Positions 30,339-37,329 of a DNA stretch of 37,329 nt are shown here, piece after piece. The stretch covers positions 1 through 37,329 of the forward strand of contig DATMKQ010000473.1 in the NCBI GenBank assembly GCA_035571275.1, given 5' to 3'. This stretch comes from Trebonia sp035571275 (lineage in GTDB: Bacteria; Actinomycetota; Actinomycetes; Streptosporangiales; Streptosporangiaceae). Every line of letters begins with the position of its first letter. Positions within the stretch are counted from its first letter, which is position 1. The position numbers and the translations under genes were made by a program. Below the pieces are notes generated by a model that was not told where the DNA came from, ran no database searches, and saw nothing but the letters and a program-made list of their open reading frames with translations.

Positions 30339-31124
30339 CTATCTCTGACAGTTCGGGCACCAGAACCTGAGCCGTTCCTGCCCCGGCGCTCCCTGCTCGG
30401 CCCGCTTGATCGCGGTCCCGCATCGTCGGCAGGGCCGTCCCGCGCGCCCGTACACCCAGCTCTCCCGCCCGGGCCTGGTGTCCCCGGTCGTCACGTGCCC
30501 GGGCCGCGTCTTGTTGGCGTCGAGCAGCCGGTGCCCGAGTTCCACCAGGGCGGTGACGTCGTCGACCTCGCCGGCGCCGCGCATGGGGCTGACTCCGCGC
30601 AGGAACAGCGTCTCCGCCAGGTAGAAGGTGCCGATGCCGGCGAGGTTGCGCTGGTCGAGCAGCGCCTCGCCGATCGGGCGGCCGGGGTCTTTCGTCAGCC
30701 GCCGCACCGCCTCCGCCGCCTCCGCGGCGTCCCAGCCGGGGCCGAGCAGGTCCGGGCCCAGGTGGCCGGTCACCCGATCCTCCTCACCGGTGCGGAGGAC
30801 CTCGGTGATGCCCAGCTGGTAGCCGACGGCCTGCCATTGTTCGTTGGCGATGACCACCCTGATCGTGTGGGCTTGCGGGATCCTTTCCGCGGCGGGCCGG
30901 ATCCGCCAGGAGCCTTCCATCTTCAGGTGGGTATGCACGGTCAGCCCGTTCCCGGTGCGGATCAGCAGGTGCTTGCCGCGTGAGACGGCCTCGGTGACGG
31001 TCTGGCCGGCCAGGTTGACGCATCCGTACCTGGGCACGCGGAAGTCGCTGCGGGTCACCACCCGCCCGGCGAGCGCCTCATGCAGACGGCGGGCGGTGGA
31101 CCAGACGGCGTCACCTTCGGGCAC
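30339..31124 (-). CDS. Fpg/Nei-family DNA glycosylase (endonuclease VIII-like)
   Basis: The 261-residue DNA repair enzyme starts MPEGDAVWSTARRLHEAL, giving the catalytic N-terminal Pro and Glu after Met removal; PEGD is the Nei form rather than the Fpg form (PELPEV). Also present are the Lys of the beta-hairpin (SRGKHLLIR), HTHLKMEGSW, the helix-two-turn-helix region LLDQRNLAGIGTFYLAETLF, and the C-terminal zinc finger CRRCG...FWCPNCQR with four Cys. It removes oxidised pyrimidines and cleaves the strand. It resembles mycobacterial Nei2-type proteins. The start is GTG at 31124 with GGAG 2-6 nt upstream. It lies in the same direction between the disordered repeat protein gene and fchA, with gaps of 41 and 57 bp. 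Confidence 0.93.
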   Translation of the reverse strand: MPEGDAVWSTARRLHEALAGRVVTRSDFRVPRYGCVNLAGQTVTEAVSRGKHLLIRTGNGLTVHTHLKMEGSWRIRPAAERIPQAHTIRVVIANEQWQAVGYQLGITEVLRTGEEDRVTGHLGPDLLGPGWDAAEAAEAVRRLTKDPGRPIGEALLDQRNLAGIGTFYLAETLFLRGVSPMRGAGEVDDVTALVELGHRLLDANKTRPGHVTTGDTRPGRESWVYGRAGRPCRRCGTAIKRAEQGAPGQERLRFWCPNCQR

Positions 31125-31165
31125 GGCTCCAGGATGGCACGGGTTTGCGGGCTAGCCCGGCGTGC

Positions 31166-33316
31166 CTAGTAGCGGCCGTCGCCGCGGCCGCCGCGGCCGC
31201 CGCCGTTGTACCGGCCGTTGTCGCTGTAGCCGGATCCGGAGTAGCCGTTGGCGTTCTCGTCATAGCCGCCGTTGCGGCCGCCGTTGCCGTTGTGACCGTT
31301 CTGGCCGCCGCCTTGCCTGCGGCCCCGGCCGTAGCGCTCCTCGTCCTGGTCCGCGGCCGCGGCCGCCGGCCTGGACTGGTACGGCTGGCTCGGGCTCGGG
31401 CTCGGGTACGGGTACCCGCGGCCATACGGATCGGACGCCTGCCGGGACTGCCGCGACTGCCGGTGCCCGCCTTGCCGGGCCGAAGGCTGACCCCCCTGCG
31501 CCCCTGAGCGCAAGCCCGGCTGCGGTCCTGACTGGGAACTCGGCTGGGGGCCTGACTGCTGCCCGCCGCGCACGGGGTAGCGCGCGGTGGCGGCCTGCGG
31601 ATCGGCTCCGTACTGGCCGTTCATCGCGAACGTCTGGGTCTGCTCGGTCAGCGCCGCGTCATACCGGTCGGTGGGGACCTGCTGCGCACGGCGGGACGCC
31701 ACGCGGTAGGACCGGCCATCGGTGTTCAGCAGCGCGTCCCGCGAGAACGCCTTGCTGGTGAGCGGGTCGTCGTCGGCGCGCCGGCGGCCCTCCTGCGCGT
31801 GCCGGTCGGCCGAGTCGTCCCGGCCCCAGATGGACGCGGCCGGCTGGCCTCTGCCGTTCGCGCGGGGGTCGGGGTAGCCCGCCGAAATCCGGTCGATCCG
31901 TTCGGTGCGCTCGCCCCAGTCGCCGTGATCCGGCTGACGGCTGGCGCCGCGGCCGGTGTTCGGCGAGAAGCTGGGCTGCGCCGGAGCCGACTGGGCGGAG
32001 CCCGGCTGGGCGAGCGCCGGCTGAGCGACGGTCGGCTGCGTGAGGCTCGACTGACTGTGGCCCGGCTGAGCCAGGCCCGCCGCCGGCCGCGCTGAGTGCG
32101 CTGCGTGGGCCGGGTGCGGCCCGGTGGCGTGCCGCGCGGGGATCGGCCCGGTCCCGGTCCCGTGACCGGGCCGCACCGCCTGCGGCCCAGTGGACGAACG
32201 CGTCCCGCCCGGGCCGTACGCGTCGGGACCGAAGCGGTTGGGGCCGCTGGTGCTCGGGCTGGCGGCGCTCGGTCCACCCGCACTGGGGCCGCCGCCAGGG
32301 CCGCCCGCGGGCCGCGTCGGGCTCGGGCCGGTGCCGGGGCGGGCCATGGGGCCGGTGCCGGGGCGGGCCATCGGCCCGGTGCCAGGGCGGGCCATCGGCC
32401 CGGAGTTCGCCCCGCCCGTGCCAACCGGCGCGCCAACGTAGCTGGCCTGGCCCGGCGCCGGTCCCAGCCGTCCGGCCCCGGAACGCGCCTCCGCGCCAGG
32501 TCCGCCCGGACCTCCAGGGCCGCCGGCGCCGCTCGGGCGCCCCGCCCCGGCCGGCCGCGCCATCGGACGGTGGTTCACCACGTTGCGCGGTTCACCGTCA
32601 AACGCCGCCCCCGTCGAGGTCAGCGGCCGGTCGGACGCCACAGATGCCCAGTAGTCCTCGTCCGACACGCCGTCGTCGGGCCAGATGTCGTCGCCACGGT
32701 CGCGCCGCCCGAGACGCCGCTTGCGGTCCCCGCGGTCACGGCGCCTGCGACCGCCGCCGCCGCGCTCGCCGCGGTCGTCGTCGGACCCCTCCGGCAGCTC
32801 GTACCCGCCGGTGCCGTAATCAGCGGGTCCGTAGTCACCCGTACCGTAGTCCTCGCCGTCGTGTTCGTTGGCGGCGTGTTCGTTGGCGGCGTACTCGTTG
32901 GCGGCGTACTCGCCCCCGCCGTAGCCCTCGGCGGCGTAGCCGCCAGCTTGCGAGTAGGCGTCCTGCGGGTAGGAGTCGCGACCGTAACCGCCCTCGGACC
33001 TGCCGCCCCGGCCCTGCGCACGAGAACCCTGCGCACGAGAACCGTTCGCCCGAGAACCACGAGGACCTGCGCCACGAGCGTCGGCGGGACCTGCGCCACG
33101 AGCGTCGGCGGGGCTTGCGGGCCGGGCGCCAGCGGCCCACCGGCCCTTGATGCCCTCGGGGGAGAAGTACTCGTCAGGCGACCAGTTGTCGTCGTCCTGC
33201 TGATAATCGCCCGGAGCGTAGTCATAGTCGTCATACTCGGAACCCGAACGGGGCCCGGCATCGGCTCTGCCGCCACGCTGGTCAGGCCGCGACGTCCGAC
33301 GGCTCAGAAACGACAT
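31166..33316 (-). CDS. Large intrinsically disordered repeat protein
   Basis: The product is about 716 residues from ATG 33316, almost wholly low-complexity. Regions in order are an acidic Tyr/Asp-rich N-terminus (SEYDDYDYAPGDYQQDDDNW), SRAQG repeats, three YAANE/HAANE repeats, an Arg/Asp basic patch (RRRRDRGDRKRRLGRRDRGDD), Gly/Pro/Ala stretches with three PMARPGTG repeats, Gln/Ala/Ser-rich stretches, a short more ordered part (DPLTSKAFSRDALLNTDGRSYRVASRRAQQ), and a Gly/Asn/Tyr-rich C-terminus. No membrane helix, signal peptide or catalytic domain is visible. Such Tyr/Gly/Arg composition suits condensate or scaffold proteins, but the function is unknown. A frame open to 33430 has no start signal, and GGTGGTGTGGG precedes 33316. 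The six-frame openness is typical of high GC, yet the residue pattern here is coherent. Confidence 0.75.
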   Translation of the reverse strand: MSFLSRRTSRPDQRGGRADAGPRSGSEYDDYDYAPGDYQQDDDNWSPDEYFSPEGIKGRWAAGARPASPADARGAGPADARGAGPRGSRANGSRAQGSRAQGRGGRSEGGYGRDSYPQDAYSQAGGYAAEGYGGGEYAANEYAANEHAANEHDGEDYGTGDYGPADYGTGGYELPEGSDDDRGERGGGGRRRRDRGDRKRRLGRRDRGDDIWPDDGVSDEDYWASVASDRPLTSTGAAFDGEPRNVVNHRPMARPAGAGRPSGAGGPGGPGGPGAEARSGAGRLGPAPGQASYVGAPVGTGGANSGPMARPGTGPMARPGTGPMARPGTGPSPTRPAGGPGGGPSAGGPSAASPSTSGPNRFGPDAYGPGGTRSSTGPQAVRPGHGTGTGPIPARHATGPHPAHAAHSARPAAGLAQPGHSQSSLTQPTVAQPALAQPGSAQSAPAQPSFSPNTGRGASRQPDHGDWGERTERIDRISAGYPDPRANGRGQPAASIWGRDDSADRHAQEGRRRADDDPLTSKAFSRDALLNTDGRSYRVASRRAQQVPTDRYDAALTEQTQTFAMNGQYGADPQAATARYPVRGGQQSGPQPSSQSGPQPGLRSGAQGGQPSARQGGHRQSRQSRQASDPYGRGYPYPSPSPSQPYQSRPAAAAADQDEERYGRGRRQGGGQNGHNGNGGRNGGYDENANGYSGSGYSDNGRYNGGGRGGRGDGRY
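32327..32398. repeat. 24-bp tandem repeat x3 coding PMARPGTG
   Basis: Three adjacent 24-bp units (32327-32350, 32351-32374, 32375-32398) encode PMARPGTG on the minus strand with very few base changes. They lie in the middle Gly/Pro-rich part of the disordered protein. Confidence 0.85.
32861..32912. repeat. 15-bp tandem repeat x3.5 coding (Y/H)AANE
   Basis: Units GTGTTCGTTGGCGGC at 32861 and 32876, then GTACTCGTTGGCGGC at 32891 and a partial copy at 32906, encode HAANE/YAANE on the minus strand. The period is a multiple of three, so the frame is safe to copy-number change. Confidence 0.85.
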
Positions 33317-33566
33317 CCCACACCACCCGGCAGAGCACGGCCTTGTGGTGATGCTAGCGAAGCACGCGCGGCCATCTACGCGAGCCTCCCCCGTAATTCG
33401 CGAGCACCCTGTAACCGGCACTGGTCTCACCGATTCTTACCGACGTCGACCACACCTGTCTGCCGAATCACAAACTTTGTAACTGAATAGGGCAAAAAGG
33501 AATATTTACGGCACATCCGTCACTTTAGGTGATCAAGTGATCCAGTGATAGTCATCATCGCGGCGA
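33317..33566. other. Upstream region of the disordered-protein gene, less GC-rich
   Basis: No gene is visible. The part at 33468-33530 is unusually AT-rich for this window (CAAACTTTGTAACTGAATAG, AAAAAGGAATATTTACGG) and probably holds the promoter of the disordered-protein gene. TCACTT...AAGTGA (near 33521-33539) forms a small inverted repeat and is followed by further AGTGAT copies to about 33550, possibly a regulator site or the end signal of the PEBP gene. Confidence 0.4.
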
Positions 33567-34139
33567 TCAGGATGTGGCGTAAACCGTCTTCCTGCCGTGC
33601 CCGATCGTCGCCTGGGCTATGTCCATCCACACCTTCTGCAGTGAGGTGCCAGGCGCGAGGTCGAGCATCGTGTTCAGCGCGTAGACGGTGATGCGGTAGT
33701 CATGGCCCTGCGGCCCGGGACAGGGCGGATCGTAGGCGGCCTGGCCGAGGCTGTTCTGCGCCTGCCGGGCGCCCGGCGGCAGCTGCCCCTCAAGGATGGC
33801 CGAGGTCGCCGGGTTGATATCGAACACGATCCAGTACACGTACGGTGAGATAGGCGCGTCGGAGTCGTCGATGACGAGCGCGATGCTCTTGGTGGTAGAC
33901 GGCTCGCCGGCCCAGTTGAGCGGGGGGTTAACCACCTTGCCGTCGGCGCAGGTGAACCGCTCAGGCAGCACATCGCCGTTGAACGCGCCGCTGCCCACGG
34001 TCATGGTGACCGGTGTTGGTATCGAGACCCCGCCGAACACACCGCACCCAGCGGCCGGCAGCCCGCACGCGGCCGCGGCGATGGCCGCGGCCGCCCCGCG
34101 CGCGACGCGACCCGCCTGTCCACGACCCGTGGCGTCCAC
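33567..34139 (-). CDS. PEBP-family (YbhB/YbcL-type) lipoprotein
   Basis: The 190-residue protein has an N-terminal signal region ending in a lipobox (LPAAGCGVFG), so Cys32 should be lipidated and the protein held on the outer face of the membrane. The mature part is a phosphatidylethanolamine-binding-protein fold: LPERFTCADGKVVNPPLNWAGEP, SIALVIDDSDAP and YDPPCPGPQGHDYRITVYAL, the two family signatures forming the ligand pocket. Bacterial members have uncertain roles. GTG 34139 is supported by GGAGG at about 7 nt. It follows the MocR gene by 34 bp on the same strand and may be co-transcribed with it. Confidence 0.9.
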   Translation of the reverse strand: MDATGRGQAGRVARGAAAAIAAAACGLPAAGCGVFGGVSIPTPVTMTVGSGAFNGDVLPERFTCADGKVVNPPLNWAGEPSTTKSIALVIDDSDAPISPYVYWIVFDINPATSAILEGQLPPGARQAQNSLGQAAYDPPCPGPQGHDYRITVYALNTMLDLAPGTSLQKVWMDIAQATIGHGRKTVYATS

Positions 34140-34173
34140 CGTTCACCTCCGCTGCCCGATCTTAGAGCCTGCG

Positions 34174-35643
34174 TCACACCTCGGCGAGAATGGCGCACGC
34201 CGCGGACAGCTCGCCAGGATCCCGGGTAAAGGCCACCCGCACGTAAGAACTGCCCCCGCCCGCCGCGCTCAACAGCCGTCCTGGCACGACCGCCACCCCG
34301 CGCCTCAGCGCCGCCTGCGCGAACGCGCTCGAGTCAGCGCCGCCGGGGCCCCTGGGGCCGCCGGGGCCGCCGGGGCTCCCGGGCAGTCGCGCCCAGATCG
34401 TCAGCCCGCCGGCCGGCGCCTCCCACGTCCACGACGGCAACCACGTCCGCAAGCCGGCGGTCAGCGCGGACAATCGCGCCCGCGCCCACGACGCCCGCCA
34501 CGCCACGATCGACTCGTGCCGCCCGCGGATCAGCGCGGCCACGATCCCCTGCTGGTACGCGGTGCTGCCCAGGTCGGCCGCCGACTTCGCCGCGGCCAGC
34601 CGGGCCGCGAGCCCAGCGGGCGCCCGCACCCACCCGGTACGCAGTCCGCCCCAGTACACCTTGGACAGCGACCCGATGGTCACCAGGTTCGGCAGGTCCG
34701 GCGCGAGACCACCAAGCGGAACGGCCCGTGGCTCCTCCGCCAGCCTTATCTCCGCGAGCGTCATGTCCTCGACGAACGTCACGTCGGGGTATCGCCGCGC
34801 GAGCGCCACGACGGACCGGCGCGCCCCCGTCGGCATGACCGAGCCGACAGGGTTCTGGTGCGTCGGGATGAGGTAGACCAGCGCCGGAGCGTGCGTCGCC
34901 ACCGCGGCGGCCAGCCGCTCCACGTCGCCCGGCGGCACCCCGACAGGGCGTGCCCCCGCCCGCTGCAGCGCGTCGAACACCCCGGGGAACGTGGGATCCT
35001 CCACCACGGCCGCCTGCCCGGGCATGAGCTCGGAGCGGAACAGCAGGTCGAGCGCCTGCTGGCCGCCGGTGGTGACGAGCACTTGTTCGGGGCGGGTGGG
35101 AAGTTCGTGCCGCGAGGTCAGCATGTCCGCCAGGGCGACCCGCAGCACGGGCTGTCCGTACGGCAGGTAACCGCTGCCCGCCGTCAGCGCCCGCCGCTCG
35201 GCACCAGAAAGCATCGACGACGGATCGTCGAGCGCCGCCGCGACCGGCGGAGCGCAGTCCACCGCCGCGAGCGTCAGGTCGATGCCTGAGCACGTCTCGA
35301 GCATCCCGGTGAAGAACCCGTTCGCCCGGTGCACCGCCGCGGGCGTGGTCCGGTGCGGCACGACGCGGGTCCCTGATCCCTGGCGGCTTTCCGCCATCCC
35401 GTCGTCGCGCAGCATCTGATAGGCCATCGCCACGGTGTTGCGGCTGACCGCCAGCGCGTCCGCGAGCTCTCGCTCGGGCGGGAGCCGCAGCCCCGGTGTC
35501 AGCCCGCCGCTATCGGCTAGCCGGCCGAGCCGCCCCGCGAGCAGGCGATAGAGTGGACCATCGGCCTGTGACCAGAGGCCGAGCAAATCGACGAGAGCGG
35601 GGGCGTCGATCCGGGCCATACGCCCGTTAATTGGCACTGTCAT
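34174..35643 (-). CDS. MocR-type regulator (second copy)
   Basis: The product is about 489 residues from ATG 35643. It has a GntR winged helix at about 30-95 (LTPGLRLPPERELADALAVSRNTVAMAYQMLRDDGMAESRQGSGTRV), a linker, and an aminotransferase domain with YLPYGQPVLRVALADML, VEDPTFPGVFDAL, YLIPTHQNPVGSVMP, FVEDMTLAEIRL and PLP lysine in VTIGSLSKVYWGGLRTGWVRAP. The C-terminal domain has a Gly/Pro-rich loop (GSPGGPGGPRGPGG). It is divergent from a small membrane protein gene at 35674. The order YczR-type MocR beside a membrane protein is known, but that partner (YczE) is larger. The start could also be ATG 35658 or ATG 35619. TGGCA...TGCCA (35643-35662) may be part of its operator. Confidence 0.92.
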   Translation of the reverse strand: MTVPINGRMARIDAPALVDLLGLWSQADGPLYRLLAGRLGRLADSGGLTPGLRLPPERELADALAVSRNTVAMAYQMLRDDGMAESRQGSGTRVVPHRTTPAAVHRANGFFTGMLETCSGIDLTLAAVDCAPPVAAALDDPSSMLSGAERRALTAGSGYLPYGQPVLRVALADMLTSRHELPTRPEQVLVTTGGQQALDLLFRSELMPGQAAVVEDPTFPGVFDALQRAGARPVGVPPGDVERLAAAVATHAPALVYLIPTHQNPVGSVMPTGARRSVVALARRYPDVTFVEDMTLAEIRLAEEPRAVPLGGLAPDLPNLVTIGSLSKVYWGGLRTGWVRAPAGLAARLAAAKSAADLGSTAYQQGIVAALIRGRHESIVAWRASWARARLSALTAGLRTWLPSWTWEAPAGGLTIWARLPGSPGGPGGPRGPGGADSSAFAQAALRRGVAVVPGRLLSAAGGGSSYVRVAFTRDPGELSAACAILAEV

Positions 35644-35673
35644 GGCAAGTCCAATCATGCCACGGTTACCCTC

Positions 35674-36186
35674 GTGGTGGGTGTCGTGGTCATTGTGGCG
35701 ATCGCGTTCGCAACGTTCGCGGCGCTAGGCTGGCGCGCGGCCGCGGGCCTGCGGGACGGCGACCGGCCGGGCGACGCGAAGGTCAGCGCCCTGCTCCGCG
35801 AATCCGGACAGCCCGACGAACCCCGCCCGGTGGTCATCGCCACGGTCCGCAACCCGTCGGACAAACCCGTGCTCGCGGGGCTGTCGGCGCGCCGCACCGT
35901 GGTGCCGGGGTTGCTGCGCTGCGGCCCGAGCGTCACCGTCCCCACCAGGACGGCCCGGCGTAGCCTCCGCCCGACCGCCTACGCCACCATCGGTGTCGTC
36001 CCCCCGCACGCGAGCGCGCGCTTCCCCGTCGCCATCCGCGGCCAGCTGGCCCGCCGCTACCTGCTCACCGCCGCCATCGGCCAGACGGGCGGCCGACTGC
36101 GGCTGCACCGGCTGCACGTCGCCGGCCCGCACTCCGCGGCCCCCACGGAGCTAACCCTGCCGTTCGGTGAAGATCTTTTTGATTAG
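35674..36186 (+). CDS. Small single-span membrane protein of unknown function
   Basis: The 170-residue protein has one N-terminal hydrophobic helix (VGVVVIVAIAFATFAALGW), then an Arg/Pro-rich soluble part with a central beta-like pattern (RPVVIATVRNPSDKPVLAGLSARR; FPVAIRGQLARRYLLTAAIGQ) that could be an Ig-like fold facing outside or inside. I do not recognise the family. The GTG start is the first possible in a run of Val codons and has no clear ribosome binding site, so it is uncertain by a few codons. The gene is divergent from the MocR regulator with only about 30 bp between starts, so regulation by it is plausible. Confidence 0.65.
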   Translation: MVGVVVIVAIAFATFAALGWRAAAGLRDGDRPGDAKVSALLRESGQPDEPRPVVIATVRNPSDKPVLAGLSARRTVVPGLLRCGPSVTVPTRTARRSLRPTAYATIGVVPPHASARFPVAIRGQLARRYLLTAAIGQTGGRLRLHRLHVAGPHSAAPTELTLPFGEDLFD

Positions 36187-36306
36187 CCCGAACGATTGCG
36201 GCTTACTCCCCACCTTCCCCGCACACCTCATTCCTCGCGAGAGCGTTGACCGCACTCGCCGCACCAGCCCACTCATGCCTCCGTCGCCACTGCGGGCTCC
36301 GCCTGG
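36187..36306. other. Intergenic flank of the repeat array
   Basis: No gene is supported between the membrane protein stop and the tandem array. Open frames on the minus strand cross the array and code for repeated low-information sequence without a start signal. Confidence 0.4.
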
Positions 36307-36434
36307 CTTCGCATAGAAGGCGACCACCTCGCATAGGAGGCGACCACCTCGCATAGGAAGCGACCACCTCGCATAGGAGGCGACCACTTTCCTGTCCGGA
36401 ATGTCCGAGTATGGGACTACGGCTGCTATGCGAA
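36307..36434. repeat. Inverted 10-mers enclosing the 20-bp array
   Basis: CTTCGCATAG (36307-36316) overlaps the first array unit, and its exact reverse complement CTATGCGAAG stands at 36425-36434, after the last unit. The two face each other across about 108 bp. This could mark the edges of a small repeated element or form a large stem loop. Confidence 0.6.
36310..36389. repeat. Four-copy 20-bp tandem repeat between convergent genes
   Basis: Units starting at 36310, 36330, 36350 and 36370 follow the consensus CGCATAGGAGGCGACCACCT with one or two changes each (AGAAGG, AGGAAG, final CTT). There is no spacer, so this is not a CRISPR array. It lies between the convergent membrane-protein and methyltransferase genes, so it is not a promoter of either. 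The origin is unknown. Confidence 0.9.
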
Positions 36435-36501
36435 GTCCCCTGCCGTCCCTTCAGACGGCGCATCCGTCGCGGGAGGAGGACGCCAACTGACCAAACCGGG
36501 G

Positions 36502-37260
36502 TTAGACGCGGCCGGCCACGGCCCAGGCGGTCGCCGTGATCTCGACGGGACCGGCGGGCAGGAGGCGCCGGCACAGCTCACGCAGCGCGACGCGGCAGTC
36601 CTCATCCAGGGACGCCACGTACGCGCCGGACGGACCGACGCCGAGGGTGAACCTGTCCCACCAGTGCCCGAAGTCCTCGTGCCTGACCCGGACCGTCAGC
36701 GCCCCGGTGTGCATGGGGCCAAGCCCGGCCTGCTCCAGCAGGCGGTCGAGGTGGCCTTCGCGGGTGCCCGGCCTGCGCGACTCGTCCGGGGCGTCCGGGT
36801 CAAGCTCGCGCGCGGCCCGCCAGAACACGCTGAGCGGATCGCGGCCGCCGACGTAATCCCAGACGCACGCGGCGACGATCCCGCCGGGCCTGGTGACCCG
36901 GCCCATCTCCCGCAGCCCGGCCACGGGATCGGCCATGAAATGAACGACAAGCTGCGCGAGCGCGACATCGAAACCACCGTCGCCGAACGGCAGTCGCTCG
37001 GCGGACGCCCGCCGCACATCGACTCCCGGCAGCCGGTCGGCGACGGCGGTGACAAACGACTCCGACGGGTCGGCGGCGCTCACCGCGTCCGCGCCGAGTC
37101 GGCTCACCAGCTCGGCCGTCAGCACACCAGGCCCGCAGCCCACGTCGAGCGCCCGCTGCCCGCCCGCCACCCCGGCCACGTCGGCGAACCGCGGCGCCAG
37201 CGGCTGTGAGTACAGCCCCATAAACCGCAGGTAGGCGTCCGCGCTGACGTCGAAACTCAC
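36502..37260 (-). CDS. Class I SAM-dependent methyltransferase
   Basis: The 252-residue enzyme begins VSADAYLRFMGLYSQPLAPRFADVAG. Motif I is ALDVGCGPGVLTAELV, the acidic motif AADPSESFV, then RRASAERLPFGDGGFDVALAQLVVHFM and GRVTRPGGIVAACVWDY, all typical of UbiE/COQ5-like small-molecule methyltransferases. A C-terminal segment (HTGALTVRVRHEDFGHWWDRFTLGVGPSG) is the lid over the substrate. The substrate is unknown. GTG 37260 has the box TAGGCT 6 nt upstream and no ribosome binding site. It faces the repeat array downstream. Confidence 0.9.
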   Translation of the reverse strand: MSFDVSADAYLRFMGLYSQPLAPRFADVAGVAGGQRALDVGCGPGVLTAELVSRLGADAVSAADPSESFVTAVADRLPGVDVRRASAERLPFGDGGFDVALAQLVVHFMADPVAGLREMGRVTRPGGIVAACVWDYVGGRDPLSVFWRAARELDPDAPDESRRPGTREGHLDRLLEQAGLGPMHTGALTVRVRHEDFGHWWDRFTLGVGPSGAYVASLDEDCRVALRELCRRLLPAGPVEITATAWAVAGRV

Positions 37261-37266
37261 CCGACC

Positions 37267-37272
37267 AGCCTA
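37267..37272 (-). promoter_or_regulatory. Candidate leaderless -10 box (TAGGCT)
   Basis: TAGGCT on the minus strand is followed by 6 nt and GTG at 37260. It matches the pattern seen at ten other genes in this window. Confidence 0.5.
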
Positions 37273-37329
37273 CAAGCGCCCGCCCCGCCGGTCCCGCCCC
37301 CGAGGAGCGACCCACCCAGGCCGCCAGCC

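Noticed and set aside
36310..36389. CRISPR array
   Set aside because: The four 20-bp units are directly adjacent without spacers, and no cas gene is present.
36151..36574. Two short minus-strand frames across the 20-bp tandem array
   Set aside because: They translate the repeat itself (for example GGRLLCE), have no start signals, and overlap neighbouring genes.

Overview
The window is about 37 kb of very GC-rich DNA from an actinobacterium (Actinomycetota). Support comes from the GC-biased third codon positions, the frequent GTG and TTG starts, the Rv2466c-type mycothiol-linked thioredoxin-fold protein, the two MocR regulators, and the many genes whose -10 box sits 6-7 bases before the start codon. 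No rRNA, tRNA, CRISPR array, transposase, integrase or phage gene was seen. It reads as an ordinary chromosomal accessory region with much regulatory and redox content and several decaying genes.

Layout. 1-2.2 kb (+): a wrecked serine beta-lactamase, a polytopic membrane protein and an aldo/keto reductase, meeting an anti-sigma-type ATP-binding protein on the minus strand. 2.9-3.8 kb (-): a secreted protein and a small unknown protein. 4.0-7.4 kb (-): a four-gene run of a CbbX-like AAA+ ATPase with an N-terminal membrane anchor, a 1-Cys peroxiredoxin, a nitronate monooxygenase-like flavoprotein and a cupin. 7.5-9.9 kb (+): an FAD monooxygenase and a frameshifted ankyrin-repeat gene. 9.9-12.8 kb (-): an HExxH protein, a DUF3303 remnant, a secreted protein and a PhyH-type dioxygenase. 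13.0-14.2 kb (+): an SRPBCC protein and an Rv2466c-like protein. 14.2-16.2 kb: a divergent ArsR/MFS pair around a perfect 15-bp inverted repeat. 16.3-17.9 kb (+): a methyltransferase, a DUF1269 protein and a DUF1622 protein that has lost its stop codon. 17.9-19.9 kb: a divergent MocR/AhpD-like pair. 19.9-22.2 kb: a divergent MarR/ABC exporter pair with a duplicated operator.

22.3-28.8 kb is one regulatory and transport module. On the minus strand lie an ABC ATPase, a FtsX-type permease and a LuxR-type response regulator. Divergently lie a histidine kinase and a membrane-anchored DUF4097-like repeat protein. 28.8-30.3 kb (-) holds a FolD homologue in which the catalytic lysine position is isoleucine, translationally coupled to a separate FchA-type cyclohydrolase/cyclodeaminase. 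This looks like a split one-carbon enzyme pair. 30.3-35.7 kb (-) carries a Nei-type DNA glycosylase, a large disordered repeat protein, a PEBP-fold lipoprotein and a second MocR regulator. The window ends with a small membrane protein (+), a four-copy 20-bp tandem repeat array flanked by inverted 10-mers, and a methyltransferase (-).

The strongest points for follow-up are the FolD/FchA pair, the membrane-anchored CbbX operon, the ABC/two-component/DUF4097 module, the stop-less DUF1622 gene running antisense through a MocR gene, the 20-bp tandem array, and the window-wide leaderless promoter signature (TAnnnT, 6-7 nt, start codon). All functions are assigned by reading motifs; no database search was possible.
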